Made by a program: the position numbers and the translations under genes
Shown here: positions 7,446 through 14,989 of the stretch, piece after piece
How the letters are laid out: every line of letters begins with the position of its first letter
Position numbering within the stretch: the stretch's first letter is position 1
The notes under the pieces: model-generated
Told to the model about the DNA's origin: nothing
Database searches by the model: none
What the model saw: only the letters and a program-made list of their open reading frames with translations
Assembly: GCA_026770575.1 (NCBI GenBank)
Contig: MU657453.1
Location: forward strand, 40,509 to 55,497
Length of the DNA: 14,989 nt
Direction of reading: 5' to 3'
Origin: Pelagophyceae sp. CCMP2097
Lineage: Eukaryota; Sar; Pelagophyceae

Positions 7446-10400
7446 TCATCCGGGCTGCGGGCTGGAAAGTTGCCGGAGCTCGAGGTACAAATCGACGTCT
7501 CGGAAGACGGCGCTCTTCGCGTTGTAGAGGAGCCGACCTAGACGCTCCGCCGTCGGGCGTGGGACCTGGAAGCGTCGGCGACTCACGGAGCATTTCGAGG
7601 TCCATTGCCCCCGGGGAGACCGGCGCCCCATCGACGGCGACGACGGCGAGGCCGGGCCGGAGCCTGCGGGTCGACAGTGAGGCGGCTGTCGCGCATCCCG
7701 GGGCGCAAACGTACAACTTTGACGCCGCTGGACCGACGACGGGGTCGACGCGCTTGACGCCTACGTCCCGCGCTGTGGTTCGACCGCGCGCCTCGCTTGC
7801 CAAGATGGCTCACGGCAGGGCCCTCGGTCCGCGCCGCCGGCGAAGCAGAGGCCGAAGTGCGCCGCGTGCACTCGCCGTTGGAGCGTGACGTCGAAGAGCG
7901 CGTCGGGTGCGCCGCCGGCGCCGGGCCGCCGGAAGGAGAGGACGAGTGGGTATGCCGCGTCGCCGCGGCGCGCGAGCGGCGCGTCGGCCGTCAGCGCGAC
8001 GCGGTCCAGCGCTACCAACACGTCGCCGGGCCGCACGGCCGCCGCGAGCGGCGAGGGGACGCGCTTGAGCGCTGCGACGACGAAGAAGGCGCCGGTGCCG
8101 GCGAACACGGCGTCGTCCGGCGGCGCCTCAAAGGCGACGGCGCGGTCCGGCGACTCACAGAAGACGAGGACGAGCGCCTCGCGCCGCGCCGCCGCGCAGC
8201 CCGAGGCGTCCTTGACGATGTCGCCGACCTACCGACCCCCACTGCGACGCGCGCCGGGGGCGTCGAGATTTCAGATACCGCGACGTCGAACTGCCGCGAC
8301 TCACGCGCGTCGCAAACGTCTTCTCGGGGCCGCCGTCGACCGCGGGCTGGCCGACTGCGACGAGGCCGCGGCGCTCCGCCGAGGCGGCGCCGCACGAGAC
8401 GAGGAGCATGCCGCAGCGGATCTTGCGCGCGCGCTCGGCGGCAAGCGCGGCGCCGTCGCGCCGCACGAACGCCACCTCGCACGCGCCGGCGATGGTAGCG
8501 TGCTCGCGCAGCTTCATGCCGAGCGGCCGATCGTCGGCGGCAAACGAGACGCGCGTCCACTCGAGGCCGGGCCGCAAGCGCCGCGCGGCGGTCGCCAGGC
8601 GCAGCGTGAGGACGAGCGGCCGCGCCGGCGCGGTGATGAGTTCGACGACTTCGTCGTGGCCGAGGCCGGCGGTGTCTCGGCCGTTGATGGCGGCGACGCG
8701 CGCCCCGGCGACGGCGCGCTGCGCGAGGCCGCAGGCGTCGACGGCGGCGTGGGCCTGGGAGCCCGGATGCGCGGCGCGCACGAAGAGGCCGTTGGCGGCG
8801 TCGGCGGCATCCTGGACGAAGTTGAGGTCGAGTCCGAGCGGACCTTCGTCGTAAAAGGCCACGTCGACGGCGCCGTCAGCGCTCGACACGACCAGATCGG
8901 CCACGTCGAAACCCGAGGCGAGCGATACGGCGGGCCATGCCGCGCACAGCGCGTCGTTGGCCGGCCGCAGCAGCGCCGCGGCGAGGCGCCGCTCGATAAA
9001 GTCGGCGACCTGCGCCGAGACAGAGTCCTTGATGCGCTCGTTGAACGCAGTCGCCAGCAAGTTCATCGCCCACCTAGCGCGACGGTTCGCACGGCACCTC
9101 GGAAGCGCCGCACCGCCATCCGACAGGTTTGCCGCCATTTTTCGCGGGCGCGGCGGCCCGCGAGAGCCGGTGCTCGTCGCACTTGAGTTCGAGCGTCGCG
9201 ACGTCGAAGCGGCATGCGGCGAGTTCGAGCATGGGCGCCTCGCATTCGTCGGTGCCGCCGGAGCGGCGCCGCCGCAGCGCGACGGCGAGGGAGAGCTGCG
9301 CCTCGCGGACGACGACGTCGGCGTCACCTTCGGCCTCGAGGTGCGGCCAGCGCTCCTGCCGCACGCGCCATCGCAGCTTTTCGAACCTCGCCGAGACGTG
9401 CGCCGCGACCAGTTCGCCGCGGTGCGCGGTGGCGTCGACGCCGAGGCGCACGTCCTCGCGCCGCAGCGCGAGGCCGGAGAGCGAGAGGCCGGAGACGCGG
9501 CACCAGACGCCCTCGTGCCGAAACTCGACGGGGTCGAGGGGCAGCGACGGGAGGTGCTTGAGGACAAAGTCCAGAGCAAAGTCGTGCGCCCGCCGCAGGG
9601 CGGCGCCACGCTGCAGTGGGTCTGTCGCCAGCAATACGAGGCCCTCGAGGTCCGCGGCAAGCAGCGCCGCGGGTGCCTCGACGCGCAGCGCGGCCCCAAA
9701 GTGCGCCGCCACCGACGACGCGCCGCCGCCAAAATCGTCCGACTGCAGCCGGTCCAGCAGCCGTGCGCCCTCGCTCAAAACGTCGGCGACGGCCCCGTCG
9801 TCAAGGCTCCAGACGCGCACATACCGCAGCGCCTCGCCGTAACCTGCGCAGTCGACGGCCGTCGAACGTGGGCAGCGTCGGACGGCGGCCCTCTCCGGGC
9901 CACACGCAGCCCAGCACGCCGCCAGGGAGCAATGACTCGCCGCCGAGGTCGAGCGCGGCCGTCGCGACGTCGAGGAGCAGCGCCGAGTCGACGTCGGTGG
10001 CTAGCGAGGCAACGATCCACGGCGTTACACACCGCGCTGGGCGGCGCTGGGCGGCACTCGCTTGGGCCCCGGGGAAATCACCCGTCGTCGTTACAAACAC
10101 TTCCGTGCCACGGGGATTGAGTCTTTCCCAAGGCGTGCATCTCGCGCGCGACTCTGCGATCGCTCGCTGGCGGTCCGGGTCCTCGGTCCAGGATCCCCGA
10201 CGCGGGTCGGCGCGGTCGTCGCTGCGCCATGGGTTGCAGAAGCAGTCCGCGTGCGCCACCAGCGCCGCCTGCGTTTACAAGCGATCAGTCAAGCGTCTGG
10301 CGATACCGCGTTCGACGCCCGGTCGAAGAGCGCCTCCTCTCGCAATGGACGCCGCTTCTGTGAGCGTCGTAGGACAGCCGCCGGCACGTTGAGCCGGAGC

Positions 10401-11635
10401 GCCGCGAGCATTTGCGCCTCGAGCGCGGGGAGCATGTCGGCGCCCCGCGCGCGGACGGCGGCCTCGAACGCCGCGGCGCCGCCGTCCTCGAGCGCCGCAC
10501 GGACGGCTTCGAATGGGCCGACGCACGCCTTGGCGTACGCGGCGATGTCGGCGGCGACGAGCGACGCCTCGCCTTGCGGGAGCAGGTGCCGAATGACGCG
10601 CTCGGCGAGAGCGTCGTCGAACGCGGTCGCCCTCGCCGCGTCGGCGAGCCGCGCCAGCGCGCACGCCGTGCCCGCGTCCTGCTCCGCCGCCTCGGCGGCG
10701 ACAGTGAGCCGCGACGCGGCGGCGGAGACGGTCCGCGCGAGCCGGGCGGCCTCGGTGGCCGTCCGCGACGCGGCGGGCCCGTCGCCGGCCCCGAGGACCT
10801 TCCCCGCGAGCGCGCAGTCGCGCACGGCGATCTGTGCGGCGGCCGTCGCCTCGAAGAGCTGCTGCTTGAGCGCCACGGTGTCCGCCTCGGCGAGGCCGCC
10901 GTCGGCGAGGAGCCCGCGCCCGTACTGGAGAGCCGCGCGCACATCGGCGTCTGAGATCACGTCGGCGTCGATGGAGCGGCCGTCGGGCGGCCGCATCGCG
11001 GCGAACCTGGCCGCCTCGGCGCGCATCGCCGCCGCCACGGCCGGCGGCAGCCGGGCGACGACGCCGCGGAGCGCGGCGACCGCGGCGACCGCGACGGCGA
11101 CGACGGCCTCGTGCGCGGCGTGCGCGAGCGGCGCCGCGAGCGCGCGCGCGCACGTCAGCGCCGCCGCGTCGACGTGCCGCGTTTTGCCGCACAGCGCAAC
11201 GAAGCAGCCGTCGGGCGCAAAGGCCTTGACGACGCCGACGCCGTCGGGCGTCTCGACCTCGTAGCCGCGGCAGGCCGGCACCACGCCCAAAATGTCCGCC
11301 GCGGCGACGTCGGCCGTCGAGCTGTCATCCAGCAAGAGGCGGTGGACGCCGTCGCGCGCCCGGAAGCCGAGCACGACGCCCGTCGTCGCCTCCGACGGCG
11401 CCCGGACTGCCACGCCGGGCCACCCGTCCGGCTCTACCGGCACCGGCGGTGCCGCCGCGGGCACGCCCGCCTCCGACGGCGCCCGGACCGCCACGCCGTC
11501 CGGCTTCACCGGCGCCGGCGCTGCCCACGGCGGCCGCACCGCCACGCACGTCCCCGGCGGCCCCGCGGCGCAGCGGCCGCCCGCGACGACGTCCAAAGCC
11601 ACGTCAAGAGTCCACCCCGTCGGCGGCCGCTCCAT
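7446..11635 (-). CDS. multidomain protein: SH3-like region, TULIP-like lipid-binding region, about four PDZ domains; seven exons
   Basis: Proposed exons, in order: 11635-10307, 10268-9884, 9843-9114, 9073-8305, 8228-7814, 7760-7587 and 7537-7446. Introns are 38, 40, 40, 76, 53 and 49 nt; all are GT-AG and keep phase. Total is 3894 nt, 1297 residues plus TGA. A second acceptor at 7728 would remove 11 residues. Residues 1-70 are proline/alanine-rich with VAVRAPSEA twice. Residues 85-175 look SH3/Tudor-like (GVVLGFRARDGVHRLLLDD; GYEVETPDGVGVVKAF), followed by an alanine-rich helical stretch to 443. Residues about 540-860 resemble TULIP lipid-binding folds (BPI/SMP type): alternating beta segments, then the helical WAMNLLATAFNERIKDSVSA. 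PDZ-type folds follow near 891-975 (GPLGLDLNF), 993-1095, 1099-1172 (VRPGDVLVALDRVALT) and 1183-1275 (LRPGLAVVAVDGAPVS). Such an architecture suggests a scaffold at membranes or lipid contact sites (inference). PDZ is firm; TULIP is moderate. The ATG is the first in the frame after an AT-rich upstream region. Confidence 0.75.
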
Positions 11636-11861
11636 TCCGCCGCAAAGCGGAATCGTACGTCCGAGTCGAATTTGATTTTAAAATCGCTGAAACACTTTGG
11701 CGACCCTCGGGTCTGATTAATATTCACTGTTTAAATTTACTGACTATTAAATCAAACCCTCAAACAGCGCGGGGCAATCGCACAAGGAAATGGGGGAAGG
11801 GGAAGTTCGGAGGCGGAGGCGACGGACGGGCGCCAGGTCACCAGCAAGCAGCCCCAGCCGC

Positions 11862-12029
11862 CTAGCCGCGGCCGACGAAAGCGTCGCCGCCGCCGCCGTG
11901 GACGTTGGGCCCGCTCGCGCGTTCGTACGCGTGCTCCCGCGCGTCTTGCCGCGCGTCGCTCGCGGCGTGGACCGCCCCGGCCGGGTAGTAGACGCCTCGG
12001 CCGAGCCACCTGGTCTGGTTCACTGTCAT
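11862..12029 (-). CDS. small ORF, 55 residues, unknown function
   Basis: ATG at 12029 opens a 55-codon frame that ends with TAG at 11862-11864. The product begins MTVNQTRWLGRGVYYPAGAV, then has an Ala/Asp/Arg helix-like part and a glycine-rich tail ending DAFVGRG. The residue mix is balanced, unlike the arginine-rich shadows in the other frames, and codons end mostly in G or C as in the two large genes. The frame stays open upstream to a TAA about 30 nt before the ATG. It lies 226 bp before the start of the large minus-strand gene and could be a separate small protein or the last exon of a longer one. I recognise no family. A plus-strand frame of 85 codons (11790-12047) overlaps and cannot be fully excluded. 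Confidence 0.35.
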   Translation of the reverse strand: MTVNQTRWLGRGVYYPAGAVHAASDARQDAREHAYERASGPNVHGGGGDAFVGRG

Positions 12030-12186
12030 CCACTGTCGATCGCCTAGCAGAAATCGCCAAATTTAACTATTTTTAGCGCGTGCGTTCTTGCCGCCCCTTC
12101 CAGTCGTACTAGTTGCCGCCTCGGAGACCAGCGCGCGAAGAAAAAAATTCCCAAACCGCGAAAAATCAAAAACCACTAAAGGAAGC

Positions 12187-12283
12187 AAGGACAGGTCGTA
12201 CAACTTGGACAGTCGTGATGGGGCACGGTGCCCCATCACGACGGTGCCCCATCACGATTGTCCAAGTTGTACGACCTGTCCTT
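12187..12283. repeat. long hairpin with 40-bp arms
   Basis: The arm AAGGACAGGTCGTACAACTT and onward (12187-12226) is the inverse complement of 12244-12283 with one mismatch in 40. The 17-nt loop contains another copy of the GGTGCCCCATCACGACG word that starts the right arm, so the left arm's inner end could pair with either copy. No ORF crosses it usefully. It could be a foldback element, a source of small RNA, or a remnant of a short duplication-inversion. Confidence 0.8.
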
Positions 12284-12451
12284 GGCGCCTTTATTGACTT
12301 TTAATTTGGCAGTAAGTTGGATTTAACTGAATTCGTCATCTCAGGTAGCGCCAAAGTGCTTCAGTGCGAGGTCGATTCCGGAACTGTCGCTCTCCGAGAT
12401 TATGGAAGGATTATTATCATAATATACTCAGCAAAGAATATTATCTTACGA
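12284..12451. other. AT-rich spacer before the first hAT locus
   Basis: I see no gene, domain or clear terminator here. The stretch carries scattered A/T runs and leads into the AACTTAC-containing leader. Confidence 0.4.
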
Positions 12452-12516
12452 AACTTACTGTATAGGATTCCTATTACGTAATTTATCATAACTTACCCTA
12501 AGAAAGGGCAACTTAC
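12452..12516 (+). repeat. leader of hAT locus 1: three AACTTAC words and shared 20-bp block
   Basis: AACTTAC lies at 12452-12458, 12490-12496 and 12510-12516. The block GTAATTTATCATAACTTACC (12478-12497) is identical to 14041-14060, ahead of the second hAT locus. Short subterminal repeats that bind transposase are typical of hAT element ends, so this is probably the 5' end region of the element. No terminal inverted repeat or 8-bp target duplication was identified. Confidence 0.55.
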
Positions 12517-12793
12517 TTTTATATTGGTGTATTTTAATCCATCCTTATTGGGATATTGCTAACTTGAGAGCTCTTCACGCCCCGGTGCACCTTGAGCGGC
12601 CAAGCGAGATGTTCCGCGCGCCAGCGGCCCTCGTGGTCTTCGGCGCGCGCGCGGGCCGGTTGGCGCTCCCCGTCAGCCTCTGCCTCTTCGGGGCTTCGAC
12701 GGCCGACTGCACGAAAAGGAAGGTCACCAAGCCGAAAGGCGCCTGCTGGGACGCCTACACGGTGGTCGCGGCAAGGACGCCGGGCGGCCCTAA

Positions 12794-13741
12794 GGGCTCT
12801 CCGTGTTGCCGACCATGAAGGCCATGGTCGCCGAGTTCCAGGCCATGAAGGACTATCCGGACGCCGACCCGGGGGGCGTCATGACGCCGCAACACTGGGA
12901 CATCGCCGAGCAGATCGTGCGGGTCCGCATCGAGGGCGGCGCCGCCCACGGCGAGGGGCGCAAGGTCGGGCTCATCCTGCCGCACCACACCGTCGCGCAC
13001 CTACTGAACCCGTTCACGAAGGAGCTGCCGAAGGACGAGAACGGCCTAAACAACCCCGCCGCGCGCATGCCGAACGACGCCTCGCGCTCGCTCAACTTCA
13101 TTTTCACAAAGCTCTTCAAGGGCGACGCAGCCAAGGTGGAGTTCCGCGAGGCACCGCCACCGCGAGGGCCGCCGCCGCAACGCCCTGACGGTAGGTGCGC
13201 AAGGCGGACGCGCAGTTTTTGAACTACTGGAGCGAGCTGGGCCCGTTCAAGGCCATGTGCGACAAGTTCCGCGCGAACTTAAAGGACGCCGTCGCCGCCG
13301 ACACGACGACGGCCGGCGCGCTCGCGGCGATGGGCCCGCTGCAGAAGACGATGCACCTCCTGAAGCTGCAGAAGGCGCAGTTGATCGGCCCGTACGTCTC
13401 GACGTGGATCGCAGGCGAGGCGCCGGAGCTCGCGCACGTCATGGAGGCGATGGCCTCGATCACCGTCGGCTGCGTCCGCGTGGAGCGCTCCATCAAGGTC
13501 CAGAAGATGATCCACTCCAAGGTCCGCAACCGCCTCCTGCACCACAAGGTCGAGATGCTCGTGCAGATCTACATGAACGCGCGCCTCGGGCAAAGCGCCC
13601 GCTTGCGAGGTCACCTCGCTGGAGGACATGCTCGAGCCCGAGTCGGAGGAGCAGATGGAGGCGATCCTCGGCGACATGGTCGACGAGGCCATCCGCACCG
13701 TCGAGTCGAAGGACGCCGAGGACGTCGTCGTGATCGAGTAG
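12794..13741 (+). CDS. hAT-family transposase, C-terminal half (locus 1)
   Basis: Residues encoded from 12794 include VAHLLNPFTKELP, like the hAT core motif around a conserved V-A-x-x-L-D-P-R. A phase-0 GT-AG intron of 59 nt (13136-13194, with CTGAC near its end) joins this to KADAQFLNYWSELGPFK. Then comes the hAT dimerisation region: TWIAGEAPELAHVMEAMA, CVRVERSIKVQKMIHSKVRN and RLLHHKVEMLVQIYMN. Here the usual E-R-x-F-S reads ERSIK. The acidic tail EVTSLEDMLEPESEEQ, ending VVVIE and TAG 13739-13741, is in another frame. Either a 1-nt shift near 13590 or a 49-nt phase-0 intron at 13561-13609 (GTGCAG...GCGAG) would connect it; the intron would remove part of the conserved helix. The N-terminal half is not clear: a frame from 12609 (MFRAPAALVVFGARAGRLAL) does not join neatly, and a TAA sits at 12791-12793. 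hAT transposases move DNA by cut and paste; activity of this copy is doubtful. Confidence 0.6.
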
Positions 13742-13809
13742 GCCCTCTGCGTCGTCGACTCGGAGGACGCCTCGTCGTGGTCGAGCAGGTCTTCCGCGTC
13801 GTCGAGTCG
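13700..13809. repeat. decayed tandem repeat at the 3' end of hAT locus 1
   Basis: The word GTCGA(G/C)TCG occurs at 13700, 13754 and 13801. The first two copies share the longer context GGACGCC...TCGTCGTG(A/G)TCGAG(T/C)AGG. The unit is about 47-54 bp and overlaps the last codons and stop of the transposase, so the sequence just past the TAG is a diverged copy of the coding tail. Confidence 0.55.
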
Positions 13810-13859
13810 GTTCCGCCGAACTTCCGGCCGACAAGACACGTCCGAGTCGGGACTTGAAT

Positions 13860-14040
13860 TCCTCTCAAGTAGAAATTATTTTTTACTGACCCGATTAGAC
13901 TGCGATATTAGCGCGCTCTTCTCAAGCTCCACAGCCTCCGAGGCTCGTGGCACGCGGTGGGCACGCCATCGTGATGATAATTGCATCTAGATTATGGGCT
14001 CCGTTTTTGGCGACTAAAGTAAATTACTCTGGCTCAAGAA
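13860..14040. other. spacer between the two hAT loci
   Basis: It is short, AT-rich and without a gene. It contains no copy of the AACTTAC word before 14041. Confidence 0.4.
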
Positions 14041-14096
14041 GTAATTTATCATAACTTACCTAGTAACTTACTGATAATTATTCTTGCGAAACTTAC
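14041..14096 (+). repeat. leader of hAT locus 2: three AACTTAC words and shared 20-bp block
   Basis: AACTTAC lies at 14053-14059, 14065-14071 and 14090-14096. The 20-bp block at 14041-14060 is identical to 12478-12497, in the same orientation. CGAAACTTACT is also shared (12449 and 14087), but its order relative to the 20-bp block is reversed between the two leaders. The leader ends about 65 bp before the first ATG of the second locus. Confidence 0.55.
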
Positions 14097-14160
14097 TTAT
14101 ACCATCCATATCCGAGATCTCGAGAGAGCCTTTGAGAGGCCTTGCAAGCTGGGCGCCCTG

Positions 14161-14989
14161 ATGGAGGGGCACCGTACCAGGCGGCAGAGAGGCGCCTCCG
14201 GCGAGGGCGCGATCCTAGTCTCGCCGGTGAAAGCTGGCCGCCCCGCGGACGAAGACGATGATGCCATGTCCGAGGTCGATTTCGAGCCCGTGCTCGGAAA
14301 AGATATCAAGGTTCTCAAAGACGAGTATTGGCCGGCACCCAACGGCGCCAATAATCTGCGTCCGATCATGTGGTTCAAGGTCAAAGTCGTGGACACTGGG
14401 GGGGAATTCAGGCGAAACCGTGGCCCTTGAAGAACTTTGCGGCCTACAAAGAAGCCACAGCGAAGCAGCTGGCTTTCGCGGTGCTGCGGTGGAAGATTTG
14501 GAAGAAGGGCCTCGCGTTGACCTCCAGGAATCTTTTTGTGTCGTTCACCCAACTCCCGACGCCGAGGACGGCGCGTATGCCGAGCTCCTCGCTGGCACTT
14601 CGCTCCCCGACGTCAAGAGCCTCCTCTCCATCTTCCTCATCCTCTGCATGTCGTCGGTGCCGTGCGAGACGGGCTTTTCGGTGATGGCCATGGTCAAGAC
14701 GAAGCTGCGCAACTGCCTGGACACGTCAACCGTCGACGCGCTCATGATGATCGCGTTGAACGGTCCGGCGTTGACGGACGTGGAGGGATGTGAGAGGATC
14801 CTCCAGGCGGCTAAGGTGCACTGGAAGACGACGGCCAAGCGCTTTCCGAAGCGGTCCAACCTTAGCAAAGCCGGCCGCAAGAAAAAGGCGAAGGCGATTA
14901 GATTATCCGACCTTCTTTTGGCCAAGGCGCGCGACGCTCGGGAGCGCGCCGGCGACGGACTGCCGTTGTGCGACGAGGACGACGAGCCC
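14161..14989 (+). CDS. hAT-family transposase, internally shortened or frame-disrupted, runs off the window (locus 2)
   Basis: The 3' part, in the frame open to the window end, carries SSVPCETGFSVMAMVKTKLR followed by NCLDTSTVDALMMIALNGP, a clear hAT dimerisation signature (x-E-x-x-F-S ... K-x-R-N-x-L). It is followed by a lysine-rich stretch (KRSNLSKAGRKKKAK) that may be a nuclear-localisation signal. Upstream, ATG 14161 opens a frame reading MSEVDFEPVLGKDIKVLKDE and onward until TGA 14428-14430. A third frame (NFAAYKEATAKQLAFAVLRW) fills 14415-14520. These three protein-like stretches do not join by simple introns that I can find; a run of seven G at 14398-14404 is a natural place for a 1-nt loss. 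Only about 500 bp separate the ATG from the dimerisation motif, far too little for a full transposase (usually 600 or more residues), so the catalytic core is absent. It is likely a deletion derivative or decayed copy. Confidence 0.55.

Noticed and set aside
7885..9186. Plus-strand ORF of 433 codons.
   Set aside because: It is a shadow of the PDZ gene, whose minus-strand frame shows clear PDZ motifs and phase-consistent introns.
8957..10120. Plus-strand ORF of 387 codons.
   Set aside because: It is antisense to the TULIP-like exons; its composition is arginine/alanine/glutamine-rich without any domain.
10062..11264. Plus-strand ORF of 400 codons, serine/alanine-rich.
   Set aside because: It is antisense to exon 1 of the large minus-strand gene, where the residue mix and SH3-like segment are more natural.

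Overview
This is nuclear DNA of a eukaryote, most likely a GC-rich unicellular alga of the stramenopile/pelagophyte kind (inference from composition and protein style; no species marker is present). Two multi-exon genes with very short GT-AG introns (34 to 86 nt), alanine- and arginine-rich proteins with GC-ending codons, RCC1, PDZ and hAT-type domains, and AT-richer repeat-filled spacers all argue against a prokaryote.

Left part (1-5526) is accessory DNA. It holds a minus-strand, probably 5'-truncated gene with a Ulp1/C48 protease-like end (1109-2485). Directly at its 5' edge is a nested foldback element (2499-2881) with 26-bp outer and about 46-bp inner inverted repeats. Next come a tRNA-like locus (2932-3023), an array of GCGCC/GGCGC hairpins that ends in three 53-54-bp tandem units (3290-3728), a poorly understood GC-rich stretch (3729-4590) and a second B-box relic followed by a T run (4626-4692).

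Middle part (5527-11635) is the ordinary gene-bearing core. It has two convergent genes whose stop codons are only 8 bp apart. The plus-strand gene (7 exons, 541 codons) encodes an RCC1-repeat protein with an unrecognised C-terminal region. The minus-strand gene (7 exons, about 1297 codons) encodes a protein with an SH3-like N-terminal region, a TULIP-like lipid-binding region and about four PDZ-type domains. In both, every proposed splice junction restores frame and total length is a multiple of three. A small minus-strand ORF of 55 codons (11862-12029) lies upstream of the large gene.

Right part (12030-14989) is again transposon territory. It has a 40-bp-arm hairpin (12187-12283) and two hAT-type transposase loci in tandem, each preceded by the same leader: an identical 20-bp block and three copies of AACTTAC. 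The first locus (12794-13741) is nearly complete at its 3' end; the second (14161 to window end) runs off the window and is spread over several frames. No CRISPR array, rRNA gene or bacterial operon is present.
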